Origin: Gracilariopsis chorda
Lineage: Eukaryota; Rhodophyta; Florideophyceae; Gracilariales; Gracilariaceae
Direction of reading: 5' to 3'
Length of the DNA: 64,000 nucleotides
NCBI GenBank assembly: GCA_003194525.1
Contig: NBIV01000046.1
Coordinates: 124,001 to 188,000, forward strand
Notes under the pieces: model-generated
Database searches by the model: none
Seen by the model: the letters and a program-made list of their open reading frames with translations, nothing else
Told to the model about the DNA's origin: nothing
Made by a program: the position numbers and the translations under genes
In this document: piece by piece, positions 1-12,139 of the stretch
Position numbering within the stretch: position 1 is the first letter of the stretch
Layout of the letters: each line of letters starts with the position of its first letter

Positions 1-116
1 TCCCACGTGTCCATACCCACCGTAGTGGGGCGTAGTTCATATACACACTACACAACCGATAATATCGGGAAAACAATCAAGTACCAAGAATCCCTCCCTG
101 AGGGCGTTGCACTTCA
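1..116 (-). repeat. LTR end of a Gypsy element (cut by window edge)
   Basis: This stretch matches the last ~115 bp (plus-strand sense) of the two 824-bp LTRs at 27289-28112 and 38006-38829, with a few substitutions, and ends at the same ...GCACTTCA terminus. Another copy of the same Gypsy family therefore lies to the left, or only a solo LTR. It abuts the downstream end of the Copia element, so it may have inserted into it; the partner target duplication is outside the window. Confidence 0.9.
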
Positions 117-367
117 GAATGTGGATCACGTTGTCTGTGTTGACGCGAAGTTGAGACAGATCTTGGATGCTGTCGAACAATATCCGCTTCAGCTGAGCGA
201 AGAATCGTTGAGGTGTTGTTTGGGAGATACCAATAATTTCGAGAAAGTACTCGAGATACTCATGATAGTGGAGCGAATGGTCTCGCACCGGAAGAGTAGA
301 AATGGTTCGTCGAAGCGAATGCGAAAGAGAGCTAGGAGCTAGCGATAGAACGTAGAAGAAAGACAAC
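117..367. other. Copia 3' flank, no recognised gene
   Basis: This lies between the Gypsy LTR terminus and the stop of the Copia RNase H domain. It has a short minus-strand reading frame running into the LTR, but I recognise no domain. It is probably the 3' untranslated part of the Copia element; I could not identify that element's own LTR here. Confidence 0.4.
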
Positions 368-3300
368 CTAGGAAGCGTTGAGAAACTTTTGCAATGATTC
401 CGGAATGAGTCCCTCCGTCATCGATTGGTTCAAGTACTTGAAGGCGTGAGGGTTGATCTTTGTCAATGCGTCAGCTAGGTTCAAGGGTCCCGGTATCCAA
501 ATCAACTTGTTGATCTCGTTCGATTCAAAAGAATCACGTAGTCGAGCGACCGTGGGTCTCAATCGAAAGTCCTTTTGCTCGTGGAGAGTCGAAATGGTGG
601 TGAAAAGACCATTTGAGTCGACCAGGAGTGTCAGACGAGGGCGTGGTCGATTCCCATTCATTGACATAATGTAGGCAAGGGTTTCAGACATGTGGATTGC
701 TCGATCAGCTGTGTACGCAGCTGCCAGGATTTCTGCGCCAGCCGATGAGAATGAAACACGGTTTTGCTTTGAGCTATGCCAATCGATGTGGTGGTGCACA
801 ATGCCATTCTTCGAGTCGAATATTACGCCAGTTAGCGAGCCGGTTTGTCCATACGATGACGTTCCAGAGGCTGCATCACTCAGGCTGAGTACTTGGAGAA
901 GCTCAGGTTTGCTTTGAAGTGGTTCTTGCGGAGATTAGAAGTAAAGGTGAGGTTTCAGGGAACGAATGTGTGTCAGGGCAGCGTTAAGTTGACGAATGTT
1001 TGACACTTTGAGTTTCGACACATATTGCTGCATCTTGCTAGCGACAAGAGAAGCTTGCGGGAGTATGCCATGTCCCAGGAAATTCAGTTTGCCAGTTAGT
1101 CTCTGATATTCCCCGATTTCCTGTAGCGTGCAAGGTTCATCGTTTTGTTTCTTGCGCGAAGGGGTGAGATCAATACGGGTAATTGAGCTCAGGAATTCAT
1201 CCATGTTGATGGATACGGAGAAATCTGGGTGTTGTCGAATGAAAAGACGATTGAACACGATGTCTGACTCAGAGCTGAATCTTCCAACATCAAACTTCGC
1301 AGATATGGACTTCTGGAATTGTTGGATAGCTTCAGGCTCTCCAGCGAAGATCATGTCGTCGACAACTTTGGCAAGGATAAGCGTGAGCTTACTTCTCTTC
1401 CACAGAAGAAAGAACTGAGGAACACCAGGAAGATCGACGAATCCCTGCTCAAAGAGCCAGTTCTCAACACAGAGTTGCCAAAGCCGGCCTGACTCTACGA
1501 GGCCGTAGGCTGGGGCTAGGAGTTTCCATACCTCATTGACAAATTTCGTCCATCCTCGTGGAGGTTTCATGTAAATGTCCCTATTCAGTTTTCCAGCTTG
1601 AAGATATGCGGATTTTACATCAAGGGAGGCGAGAGTGAAATGAAACACTGTCGCAAGAGATAGAAGCAATCTAAGAGTAGGAAACTGGGCCGTTGAGGAA
1701 TCAGAGCGCAAATCGTGCTTCTGCTTGTCTTTGTTACCATGAGGAACAAGACGACACTTCAGTTTCAACTGGTTGCTTTCCCCATCGTGCTTGATTACGA
1801 AGAAGTGATGTGACGAAATCAAGTTGGCATTACGAGGAAGAGAGCGTATGGAAACAGGTACATAGGCCTTCCGTTCGGCATATGACTTCTTTTCCTTTTC
1901 AATAGCCTCATCTAGCAACCAACGTGGGGCACATTGAAGTTTATGCTCCGACAAAGGTTCGTTGCCGAGACATTGATAGAGGTTTCGGAGTATTGTCTGC
2001 TTTGCGGAGGTCAAGGTCGTGGATTTAGGCACGGTGCTCTTGACTGAGGCGTACTGACCAATATCCTTTGACGGGTGGTTGACTGGTGTGACCAGTGCGC
2101 TTTGAGCAAGGTAAGCAACGCTAGAGGGATGATCATTCCAATCGGCATAGTCGGATTGGTTGAAGTCAGTTTCGAATGGAAAAAGAGTTGGTAGGTCATC
2201 TGACGCTGTCACTAACTCGTTGTTTTGTGTGTTGTCAACGGGTGGTGAAATTGGACTTTCCGAGGTTGGATTTGTGGCCCGGTCAAGGACAAGTTCATTC
2301 CATCCAAGTTCTATTTCTTCCACTTCGCGAAGTAGGTTAGACTTGGGTTGGAGGCGTAAGTCTTCATACGCTACCGTATGGCTGTATCCTTTGAGATTCT
2401 TTGTCGAGGATACGATTACATAGTGTTCACTCGCTTCCTTGACGAATCCGGAATACCATTTTCCTCGTTTGGTTCCCTTTTTGAAGAAGTACACAGGGGT
2501 GCTAGGTTTAAGGAGAGTTCGGTGGAGGCAGTTCACATTCCTCGAACGAATGAAGCGATGGAGAGCATGGCGAGCAGTTTTCTCGTAATATGCGGAGAGA
2601 AGCTGCTTGCTGACGGGGGTCTGATCGAGTCCTGACAATGCGGGACGGTATCCACGCGCAAGTTCAAAACTTGACATGAATCTTGAGCCTGTGAGACTGT
2701 TCTTAAGAAAGACCGCTCGAGCGACAATCTCTTGATCAGAGTGAACTGGAAGTCCGTTAGCGGCAGCGAAGCCTCTTTCCTTAATGAGCTTTTGGGCAAA
2801 ATATCGAATAGCTTCATGAGATGATTCTGCAATGCCTAACTTGTTGTGGCGTCGTGCAGGCCGAGGTTTGTATTGGATGTTGTGTGAGGCGCACATGGTT
2901 AAGAAGTCGCCCTTGAAGAACTCAGGGTCCGCTGATAGTTCAACGGGTGGTCCGTTGATGCTAATCCAGTGGGTATTGAGACACTTCGACGCTTCTTTCA
3001 TTGTGCGTGAGAAACACAGGGCCGCTGCAGAAAAACCCGTTGCAGCGTCCTTCATGTGTAAAATTGGAAGGTTTCCAAGTTCCGCGATGAACATGAAATC
3101 CAACTGCACATGTTCGTTGAACTCTTTCAACAACCGAGAAAACGAAACCTTGCGAGATGCAAGTGGCCTTCCTGTTGAGGCACAGGTCTTGCAAGATGAG
3201 TACGCCTCACTTAGAAGTGACTCCAAGGTTCTGGTTAGTACTCCTGCACGGCTACAAATCCTTTTCATGTCCCTTGGATTGAAGTGTGTGTAGAGGTGGA

Positions 3301-3820
3301 AACGCTTCGCGAATCGTTCCTCATTTTCGATTAGTTTCTTGGCAGAGCGTCCTTTCCTGGGTTGAGCCAAGATCGATCTTACGGAAGTTGTGCATGAAGG
3401 AACGAGCAGGATATGAATTCTTTTATTCAAGTCACTTCCTGTGTGGTAAGTTGGTATAACAACCGGGACAGAGTTCGAGACAGTTCCTGTTGGGGCTTTG
3501 ATCTGGCTTTGTTCGCCGAGAATGTCGCATTGTGAAAGAACGTCAAGTCCAATGAGCAAAGGGCAGGTTCCTTCAACGACGTAGAAATGGATGGAAAACG
3601 AATTTTCTCTCTCATCACTGCTGTGGAGAGTCCATTTGGCGAACGTTGGTTTGGCATCTACACAGTCTTTGCCAAAACCATGGAGGAAAGGCGAGCAGTC
3701 AAGATCTTCCAGAACTATTTCTATCCCCATTGACGTGCAAAGTTGGGCAATAGAGTCGAGTCCACCAACACTTTTTGGACAACCAGGGTCGATAATGGGG
3801 TTCGGATCAGTTGAAAAGCT
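368..3820 (-). pseudogene. pol: Copia pol (protease-integrase-RT-RNase H), one in-frame stop
   Basis: Ty1/Copia polyprotein in the canonical order protease, integrase, reverse transcriptase, RNase H. Near the upstream end is DPGC, a variant of the aspartic-protease D-S/T-G motif. The integrase core shows D (KDAATGF), D (LSADPEF) and E (GIAESSHEA). The RT shows LDVKSAYLQ, AYGLVESGRLW and the catalytic VVDDM in place of the usual YVDD. RNase H follows (IDWHSS, then VDSNGL and NLADALTK). The frame is continuous from 3820 to 368 except for a TAA at 935-937 between RT and RNase H, which probably inactivates the copy. It lies one frame back (-1) from the gag ORF upstream. Confidence 0.9.
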
Positions 3821-3852
3821 TATGATGTCCGAATTGGCTCCTTCCCCCGCAG

Positions 3853-5289
3853 TTAAAGATGACTGCGTTGAGAGGGGTTGGAGCCCTGACGAAAAGACTT
3901 GTCGTTGGTGTCAGGTGGCTTTTGATGAGCGTATTTTTCCTTTCGAAGAGGTTTGGTCTGGAAACTCGGTTCTTTGCATTGCGAGTCGCCTCTGATGTGG
4001 TCCCTCTTCCCACAATCGTAGCAGTACGTATCCTTGATGTCCGTTCTGCGCTTCTTGTTCGAACCTTGTTTACCTTTCGACAAGCGATTACGAGAACTGA
4101 GATCGGATGGTCTGCGAGACGAGGCTGAACCAGGGTTATCGGAATGCTTTTGGAAGGCAGCGAGAGCTCTTTGGATACGGTTCTCAACCAGGTTGTCGAC
4201 GCGCTGAGTAGCAATGTTCTCGATGTCGTTCTTGGTGTACTGCTTTTCCATCTTCTTCGAAGTGAAAGCAAGGTTTCGTATCACCGTGACTGCGTCATCG
4301 AGATTCAAGCGACGTCGAGGAGTTGTCGAGAACATATCGTCGTTAGTATGCGTTTCGTTGCTTCCAGTTTTAAGATGATCGATCTGCTCCCTGTTCGAGT
4401 CCAGGAGTTGACTAACACCTTGTACCATGTCAGTAGCTTTGCGACGAACGGTATTAGCGTTGTCGGTAGGCTGTGGTACTGTTTCGTCATTTTCCACAAG
4501 ATCGGATAACCTATCGAACATTTGGAGCAGAGCCTGATGCGTTGAGGAGTTGATCAAAATTTTAAGATCAGCGTCCACCTTTTTGCGAGATTCAGCTAAA
4601 GCAACCAACTGAAGAATCGCATTCGTCAATGTTTCTTCACTCAGCATGGCATTATTGAGGAGTGTAATGGCCAATACTTCGCTAACCTGTGACGAAGTCG
4701 AGACACCCACATGCATCAAATGATCGGCAGCAAGACTTCGGAAACGAGCGACGAAAGCCTTCAAATCTTCACTACGGCGACGCTTGCACTGCATGACCTG
4801 TGTAAAAGAGGTGATGAGGCGAGTGACTACTGCAATAGGAGGGTCGACAGCAATCAGCTGAACGATTTCCTTGACAGCCTGAAGTTGATCATCTTGTTTG
4901 TAATCGATGAGCTTACTTCTTTGTGCTTCGTCAACAACACGTTTCTGCTCTCTGGACAAACCGCGGTCGTATAGTTGGCGACCAATTGTAGCGTACACGG
5001 TTTTGTACATTTTGTCCTCTCCAAGGTTTGCAGCTGCCTGAATAGTTTCGACCCATCGCGTAACATCCTTCCTGTACTCTTGGAAGTCGCCTTGCGGGTC
5101 AAACATTGGCGGGTCGCTGGGAGCGAGCGACTTTGGGAGTGTTGGAGCTGGGCCCATAACTGGGGTAGAGTTGGACATGGTCGCGCTCGAGGACTTCTTC
5201 GTCAGCGCACAGAAAGGGGAACGAGGAGCGATTGAATCTCTTCTTTGGCTTCTTGCCTTCGCTTCCCCGGGCCGGTTGGTCCGGCCCAA
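3853..5289 (-). CDS. gag: Copia Gag with CCHC zinc knuckle
   Basis: This 478-residue ORF sits just upstream of the Copia pol frame. It is rich in charged and helical sequence in the middle and basic near the C-terminus, where CYDCGKRDHIRGDSQC forms a CX2CX4HX6C zinc knuckle (the last spacing is longer than the usual X4). It acts as nucleocapsid and structural protein of the particle. The more likely start is an internal Met at MSNSTPVMGP, because the preceding ~37 residues are compositionally different. Gag and pol overlap in different frames; pol is -1 relative to gag, compatible with frameshift expression, though no canonical slippery heptamer was confirmed. Confidence 0.85.
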   Translation of the reverse strand: MGRTNRPGEAKARSQRRDSIAPRSPFCALTKKSSSATMSNSTPVMGPAPTLPKSLAPSDPPMFDPQGDFQEYRKDVTRWVETIQAAANLGEDKMYKTVYATIGRQLYDRGLSREQKRVVDEAQRSKLIDYKQDDQLQAVKEIVQLIAVDPPIAVVTRLITSFTQVMQCKRRRSEDLKAFVARFRSLAADHLMHVGVSTSSQVSEVLAITLLNNAMLSEETLTNAILQLVALAESRKKVDADLKILINSSTHQALLQMFDRLSDLVENDETVPQPTDNANTVRRKATDMVQGVSQLLDSNREQIDHLKTGSNETHTNDDMFSTTPRRRLNLDDAVTVIRNLAFTSKKMEKQYTKNDIENIATQRVDNLVENRIQRALAAFQKHSDNPGSASSRRPSDLSSRNRLSKGKQGSNKKRRTDIKDTYCYDCGKRDHIRGDSQCKEPSFQTKPLRKEKYAHQKPPDTNDKSFRQGSNPSQRSHL

Positions 5290-6015
5290 TTTATTGAGTA
5301 GTCCAAGCCAAAAATGCTCCGAGTATCCTCCTCAGCAGCGCGAGCAGCGCCCGAGCTCACTGAACTACATCTGGGTAGTGATAGTGATCTTAGTGATAGG
5401 ACTGTCTAGTAGGACAGGCTGTTACACTCATGACGTTTCGTTGTTTGCGGTCGCGCTTATCCTGGCACAGTTCCTACTGCTCGCTTCATCCGAAACAAAA
5501 TGAACGAATTGAGCAGGGCTGCACGTGTCAGGGTTAAAAGGGTAATAGGAAAAGCCTTCCCCTGTTAACCTGACTCTTGGCAGACACCTACCTCTATTCT
5601 TTTGTGAAGAGGTATACGTGAAGCTCGGATCAATGCATGTTGCATAATCCCTGCATTTCGCAGAGCACGACTCCTGGGAATCAACGCAAGCATTTCGCTG
5701 TGCCCTGGAACCTGTATGTAACACTCTTCAGTGGTAGGCGGACAAATATGAGGATGCGCTGGCCCTGAGCTTCTTTCATGGCGCTTCAATAGTCGACATT
5801 GTTCAAGACGAGTCTATGTGCAACTTCTGCAGTTTTTCCCGTTTAGCATGTAATGCTCTAGAATATCAGCATTATGTTTGATCACGTTTAACACCATTCT
5901 GGCAACCGGAATTCATGACCACTGTTCACAGTCTTCTCTCCTCATTACAACCACCTTCTGAGAAACTTACTCCCCCAACCGCCTGTTCAGTACCATCAGT
6001 TCTTTACATTCTTAC
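5290..6015. other. Intergenic, no gene seen
   Basis: This holds the leader side of the Copia element (its 5' LTR should be here in minus orientation, but with no second copy in the window I could not delimit it) followed by unique sequence up to the stop of the YchF gene. ORFs here are short and unconvincing. Confidence 0.4.
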
Positions 6016-7308
6016 TCAAACGTTGAAACGGAAGAGCATAACATCCCCGTCCTTTACCACATACCCCTTACCTTCCGATCGCATCATTCCTTTCTCCTTA
6101 GCGGCCTTTTCGCTGCCCAGTTCGCGCAGATCATCGTACGAAATCGTCTCCGCTCGAATGAAGCCCCTCTCAAAATCGTTATGGATCACACCAGCTGCTT
6201 GCGGTGCCTTCATTCCCTGTCGTATTGTCCAAGCTTTGGTTTCGCTTTTACCACTTGTGAAGTATGTCTGCAGGCCCAATACTTCGTATGTGGCGCGGAC
6301 CAACGCTCTCAGTCCACATTCTTCTTCAGTCACACCCAGAGCTTCCAAGAACTCTTTGCGTTCATCCGGCTCCAAGCTTACCAACTCTGATTCCACTTGT
6401 GCAGAAACCACAATCACGCCCGCATTCTCTCGTTTAGCATGTTCTCTTACTTGCTCTACGTACGAGTTACCTTCTGCCAGTTCCCCATCTGATACATTTG
6501 CCGCGTAGATTACCGGTTTTAGAGTTAGCAATCCAAGAGGTCTTAACGCGCTCTTTTCTTCTTCTGAGAGGTCAACGCCTCGCGCTGGTCTGCCTTCGTC
6601 TAGAACAGCGGCCACCTTTTGCAAAGCCGAAACTTCGTCCGCTGATGCCTCACTTTTTCCACGCTTTGAATTGACTTTCGCCATCCTCTTCTCCACTTGT
6701 GCCATATCGGCTAATGCTAGCTCCAAATTGATGGTTTCAATATCTCGCACCGGATCAACGGATCCGCTCACATGGATTACATCATCATTCTCAAAGCATC
6801 TCACCACGTGAACGATAGCGTCACACTCGCGAATGTTTGCCAGGAACTTGTTTCCGAGCCCTTCTCCCTCTGCCGCCCCCTTGACAAGCCCCGCCACATC
6901 AACGACCTCCACAGTAGCTGGCACCACCTTCTCACTCTCGTTCATATTTGCCAGGACTTCTAAACGCTCGTCCGGCACAACCGCAATGCCAACGTTGGGC
7001 TCAATCGTGCAGAATGGAAAGTTAGCTGCTTGCGCTGCAGCATTATCTACGAGCGCGTTAAATAGTGTTGACTTCCCAACATTCGGAAGACCCACGATAG
7101 CGCTGTTCAGCTTCATGGTGGGTCTGGACGCACGAAATGCGCGAGAGGGTCGCCCTGCCCCTTCAGAGAAAATCCCTGGAATAAAACAGCTTCGGCTTGT
7201 CAACAAATGTCCTACCGACGCTCTGTGGGTGACACATACTGGCCGTAGAGACCAGCATCTTAGCGGTTGCGTGAGAGGCTGCACGAAACAGAAGCGGGAA
7301 GCTATCAT
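6016..7308 (-). CDS. ychF: YchF/OLA1-family GTPase, probably organelle-targeted
   Basis: Obg-related translation-factor GTPase/ATPase of the YchF family (bacterial YchF, eukaryotic OLA1). The core begins at MKLNSAIVGLPNVGKS (Met65, P-loop 73-80), followed by DVAGLVKGA (G3) and AANVSD in place of the canonical NKxD, the change that lets this family use ATP. The C-terminus has the TGS domain (TYFTSGKSETKAWTIRQG) and the typical end KDGDVMLFRFNV. The ~64 residues before the core Met are Arg/Ser-rich with almost no acidic residues, like a plastid or mitochondrial transit peptide; a cytosolic form could start at 7116. Core length is normal and the ORF is intact, without introns. The bacterial-like core supports an organellar rather than cytosolic OLA1 role (inference). 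Confidence 0.93.
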   Translation of the reverse strand: MIASRFCFVQPLTQPLRCWSLRPVCVTHRASVGHLLTSRSCFIPGIFSEGAGRPSRAFRASRPTMKLNSAIVGLPNVGKSTLFNALVDNAAAQAANFPFCTIEPNVGIAVVPDERLEVLANMNESEKVVPATVEVVDVAGLVKGAAEGEGLGNKFLANIRECDAIVHVVRCFENDDVIHVSGSVDPVRDIETINLELALADMAQVEKRMAKVNSKRGKSEASADEVSALQKVAAVLDEGRPARGVDLSEEEKSALRPLGLLTLKPVIYAANVSDGELAEGNSYVEQVREHAKRENAGVIVVSAQVESELVSLEPDERKEFLEALGVTEEECGLRALVRATYEVLGLQTYFTSGKSETKAWTIRQGMKAPQAAGVIHNDFERGFIRAETISYDDLRELGSEKAAKEKGMMRSEGKGYVVKDGDVMLFRFNV

Positions 7309-7816
7309 TGTATACCAAGAGCGTTTTCATGAACAAGAAGGCCACTTCAGTGAACAGCGAATGGGTTTCACTTCTGTAACAAATGAAGAGATCAGGGCAG
7401 TTTTTATCACCACGATCAGAAGCGCGAGATGCAACAAGCTCCATTCATGAGACGGATCTTGGGTGCGAAGAGGTTTGTGGTAGGTTTCGCATAAAATACA
7501 GCCTCTGTTCTGAGCTTTTTGCCAAGGTATGTAAGGCTACAGTACTCATAGAGCAACGGCAGCGTTTGTACTGTACATGTCAGCATCGAGAATGCAGCAA
7601 TCTCGACCGCAAGAATGTGATCTGAGGTTGACCGGTCAGATACCGACGAGTCAATGAATGAGATCTTCAGTAACCCTTTGTCCCCGCTCGCGCATGATTG
7701 GAACTCAAAATCAATGCAGATGTCTACGAGGTAAGGGGGCTTCTGAACATATCCTGTGAAGTTATCTGTCCCTCAGGCATCTCAAGATACCTCTGTATCG
7801 CGGTTCAGGATTCAAC
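7309..7816. other. Divergent intergenic region (YchF / TPR-like gene)
   Basis: About 500 bp separate two divergently transcribed genes, so promoters for both should lie here. I see no recognisable TATA box or repeat that stands out, and only short ORFs. Confidence 0.4.
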
Positions 7817-8857
7817 ATGGCTTTTGTTTCCTCTTCGCCGATTTACAGTGGAAAGCGCCCACATCGTCGAAGCTCGATCAAGCGAACGAGGTGGCAATCA
7901 TGTGCACAGCCAAAAAAAGGAGTATCTGAACTGCGCGAATATGAACGGTATCTGACACAAGTTGCGAAGACAAGTCCACCACCATATCTAGATGGTTTGT
8001 TGCACGCTCTATCAGCCTCGAGCACACGCTTCACACCCCCCTCAATTCGCACCGACCTCCACCCCTTTCTGATTCCTCTCGTATACGACATTGAATCCGA
8101 AGTCACGACAGGCTTACTACGATGGCCGACACCGCCTGATGAAATGGACCTCCCAATTGTGCAATCATCCCCACGCGATCCATCTCTAAAGCTAATAGCC
8201 CCCAGTGCGAAGTCTTATGTCACCCGCCAGCTTGCGTCTGCGGACTTCGCGGGGAATTATGAGGTGCGAAACTCCCTGAGATCCGCCTGTTCTTTGGCCC
8301 TCGCTTATCAAAATGGAGATGTGGATCAGTCGGGAGTCGGGCTCGAGCGTTTCCTGATTTTGAAAGTGGGACCGTTTCCAGATATCTACGAAGGCCTTGT
8401 AGAGTTTCACAAAGCAAAAGGCGACACACAATCTGCGCTCATCACTTGTGAGCGATCTGCGAATGCGCATCCTGGATGGGGTCGAGCTCATGCCTTTCAC
8501 GCGAACTTTCTGCGCGAACTGGGAAGAGAAATGGAGGCCAGGGATGCCGCGCGCTTCTGCCTACAAATGCCGCTTTGGACAATAGGATCGGTTGAGACTT
8601 TGTTAGATATGGCGAGCTTGGCCGGTTACGAGGATTCAACAAGTTTATGTAAGATTTACAAAAGACTATATGAAGATGATAGGAAGCAAGAGATTGCGGA
8701 CGGTAAAGCCCCTCAACAGGTTGCGTTGGATAGAGCTGCATACTTACTTGACGTGTGCTTCACGGACGGCTCCGGATGGGAGAGCATTAAAGAGGACCTT
8801 GCAGCACTATATGACGAAGCCGATATGCCTGATTTCGCGACTTTTGTTAGATACTAG
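7817..8857 (+). CDS. TPR-like protein, probably plastid-targeted
   Basis: An intact 346-residue ORF. The N-terminus (MAFVSSSPIYSGKRPHRR) is rich in Ser, Arg and Lys and lacks acidic residues, as in plastid transit peptides. The middle has helix-turn-helix repeats resembling tetratricopeptide units (around YEGLVEFHKAKGDTQSALI and WGRAHAFHANFLRELG, spaced as consecutive TPRs). It resembles conserved TPR-like proteins of photosynthetic organisms; I do not recognise a specific named function. It is divergently arranged with the YchF gene. The role is probably protein-protein interaction in the plastid (inference). Confidence 0.65.
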   Translation: MAFVSSSPIYSGKRPHRRSSIKRTRWQSCAQPKKGVSELREYERYLTQVAKTSPPPYLDGLLHALSASSTRFTPPSIRTDLHPFLIPLVYDIESEVTTGLLRWPTPPDEMDLPIVQSSPRDPSLKLIAPSAKSYVTRQLASADFAGNYEVRNSLRSACSLALAYQNGDVDQSGVGLERFLILKVGPFPDIYEGLVEFHKAKGDTQSALITCERSANAHPGWGRAHAFHANFLRELGREMEARDAARFCLQMPLWTIGSVETLLDMASLAGYEDSTSLCKIYKRLYEDDRKQEIADGKAPQQVALDRAAYLLDVCFTDGSGWESIKEDLAALYDEADMPDFATFVRY

Positions 8858-11800
8858 ACTATCGTAGGTCGGGCTTAAGGTCTGATCAAGTAAAACTTCT
8901 GCTTCAGTCAACCAATGCCTTGAAGTCATGTTCAAACAATGTCTTTTGCGGGCGTGTCCCGCTTCAGGAGACGCTCCAGCAGTGACGTGCCAAGGATTCG
9001 GAGAGAAGTGCCTGGTGAACGGAACTGGAACGGTAAGAGCAAAGCACAGAGAACGTAGTACGTGGCCGGACTCTTGTTTCTTGTTGTGGTGTACCTTAGG
9101 ATTTTGTCCCGTATCCCACTTTCTTCGACGTTTCAGTTGAGCTAACCTTAGCGCCGAAGAGCAGCTTGGCAAGAAGGTACACCAAACTAATCCACTTCGC
9201 TCATTTTAAACGCCCGGATGGAATAGGTGGCGCGAGCCCATGCGCAAACGCGTGTGGTATGAAGGATCAGAGCCCAATTGCAGAAGTTATGTTGGATGGA
9301 ATACCGTCAATGGGAATGCTGACGTTAAAAACGGCTTTCGAAGAACAACAAGCGCTGCCAACCGCCGACGGCTCTCTTCCCGCTCCCTGTGTCGACTATC
9401 CTTGTAACTATTTGACTGTACCAAGGTACCTGATATGTAAGAGGAAGTTGTTGCTTTCATATGACAGCTCGCAAGCTCGATCTTTATTCTTCGGGCGGTG
9501 TAGGAGACACAGAGCTGTAGAGCCATGTACTCTGCTGCACCGAAAGGCAGAGCTTATCGCGTTCAGTGAGTCGCAGCAAGGGCTCACTGCTCCTACGGGG
9601 AGAGCAGGGTGGGAAGTTTTTCTTGTTCAGCAACACCGCAAGTGCGGGCGCGATCAACGACGGCCGGTGGACTCCACCGGCGGGAGTGCCGGCGAACAAG
9701 AAGAGCGCCGACCCGTTCAGTTATCTGGTAACGGCTGCTGCTGAACTGCCAAGTGAGCAGCCGCGATTGCGATCAACATGCTGTCTCTAGTAGCGTTCCT
9801 TGCAATTCCAAGGGCTAACGCTGGAGGGGTAAGATGGTTAGCGGCCTAACCTCGGCAACTCTCGTAGCGGCTTTTTTTCACAGAGATTTGCACCAGCTGC
9901 GATTCTGCCACACGCACTCAGTCGCTGTGGAAGAGCATGGTGGCAGTGTATATCTAACTTAGAGAGAGAGAGAGAAGTCTCTACTGAGCGGGGGCCGGAG
10001 CTGCTATGCGGAGAAAGGTTGGCGCCGGCGCTGAGCATGGCAGCCGTTGGGAGCATTTACTGCGGCCGCTGTAAGCTTTTGGAGGGTGCACTGAAAAGGC
10101 GCTGCATCAAGCTGTCATATCTGCTCTCTACTACTAGGAGGGAGGGAGAGGTGTCGCGTCTTTCCGCGGTGGCATCAGCTGGGCGTTCTGAAAACGTTGC
10201 CGATGGGCCGGGAGCGCCGTGTATGTCAAATCCGAAGCGAACGAGATGGATACCGTTCGCTTCGCACAATGCTGCGTACTGAGCCACTTTTGTTTGTTCT
10301 GCTTTGGCGGCGGCGCGCCGTTGCCCTGTCGATGTTTCACGGGTATGTCTTGCGTTATGCGGGCTGGCCACTTTCACGCCAACTACCACTGGCCTTTCTG
10401 ACAGTTCTCCTTGTTCATTGTGTATGTGCAGTCTTAGACGTTGATTCTCGATGTGCCTGTGACGGAAAACTGCATTCTCGGGATGCTGATTGCAGCAGAG
10501 GGTATATCGAGGATGATGTCGTTCAAAGGCAGAAGGGGTCACTCAACAGCACCATGTGAGACGGCACAGGAGCGCTCAGAACACTTGAGATTAGCGAACT
10601 CAAACCAGTGAGAACAAGTCGACGGTTCAGCACCTCACTCCAGCGGTCCATTGACGCTGACATCATTTTCGCGCATTCCTGCCTTGCGGTTGATTGGCCT
10701 CTTCTTCTTCTTCTTCTTCTTTATGGGCACACATTACCTGATTACGGCATTGTGGTAGAATCTAACACTACATGATTGGCCTCACGTTGCACAACAGTGC
10801 GACAAGCAAGTTATATCGAAGAACTCGTGCAATTACTGGAAATTTGGTATCTGTGCCCTCTCCCGCGGCCAGGGACGAATCGCGCCCCCTCTCGTGCCCC
10901 GCCATCCGCTCTCGTTCGTCGATACAGACTATACCCAGCCCCAGTGGGGTTTTCCAAAAACCGACACATTGACACGTAAAGGACATGGACCGGGCCTTGC
11001 CAATTTTTGGGTACTGACGTCTGCGAGAAAAGAAACGTAGGCCAATCTCCCCAGCTTACAAATGGCCATACCTCAACGGATGTTTCATGGCCATTTGTAC
11101 GGTTTGCAAACCATGGCGTTCCGTTACAGACTTCTCTCTTCGTCAGAACGGAAAACAGTCGCGAAAGGGAAGCATCAACTGCAGCGCTGATGATGTCCGG
11201 TATCTACTAGACTTGGTGGCGGATATTGAACTCTTAGGTAGAACAATAGTTGTTAGTTACAGCACTGTTGGTGTTAATCGTAAAAGCGAGGTTGATGGCG
11301 AGAGCGATACTGATATGTTAGGTTGCTGCCTGTATTCATAAAATGGGAGTATTTATTGTGTAACTTACGCAGAAATCAAGTTTTGTCACTTTGTACTGGG
11401 GTCGACGTACTCACTCCATACTGAGAAACTTTCAGCGAGTGCGGTTCCATTCTGTAGGAGCTCATTGGCTTCAGCTTTGTCATTCTCTCAGAGTGGCTTT
11501 TCTTGGAAAGGCCCACTACTCATACTTACCCTTCGGTACTTTGAAGCGTTCGAGCTAAACGGGAGCCATTCACGTTCCATCATTGCATGAAACTTGAGAG
11601 AGCGATGTGATTGGATGGAACACGCAACTCTGATGTGTACTGCGATACAATTGGCTGTGATGAAATGTACATATGCATTACTGTACCAGAAAAGTCCTCT
11701 GCATCACCCCACTCGCTGTACGAGACTGAATTCTCTAGTGTGATCGGCTGAAATCGTGCACTATGGCGTTATGTGAATTTAGACTTGCTAGCAATCACAA

Positions 11801-12139
11801 GACCTTGTGATTAAACTTACCACACACAACTTGTTAACTTTGGGTTGCATGAAGAGCAAGACTCGCTGTGGCTCTCGAGCCGATAGGGGGGTGGAGGTAG
11901 CCATCCTAACCCTTTTTTGCTTTAGGGTAAGTGGTACCGCGGTAAGAAGGGTAGTCAGATAGCCTTTTAACTGAAAGATCTAGCTATAATACCCATTCGT
12001 CTCTCTTCACCCCCTGACTTGTCCCTACTCAAAGAATCCCTTGTTGGGTAAATCATTCCACATAGTTTCCCAGCTTCACAAAAGCTGACAGTGAGTCATC
12101 TTTTGCAAACGTTTTGCTAACTCGGAAACACTAACTCCA
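8858..12139. other. 3.3-kb gene-poor region with simple repeats
   Basis: There are several overlapping ORFs of 60-190 codons on both strands but none with domain-like composition. There is an (AG)n tract near 9961-9976 and a (CTT)n tract at about 10700-10722. A GGTAGC...CCTAACCC motif near 11896-11912 resembles the repeat motif found around the sulfotransferase gene. I see no rRNA and no convincing tRNA. Confidence 0.4.

Noticed and set aside
117-366. 109-codon minus-strand ORF entering the Gypsy LTR
   Set aside because: Its end is LTR sequence and no domain is visible; probably chance reading of Copia 3' flank.
9166-9744. 192-codon ORF in the gene-poor region
   Set aside because: No domain-like pattern, mixed composition, and overlapping ORFs of similar quality on the other strand.
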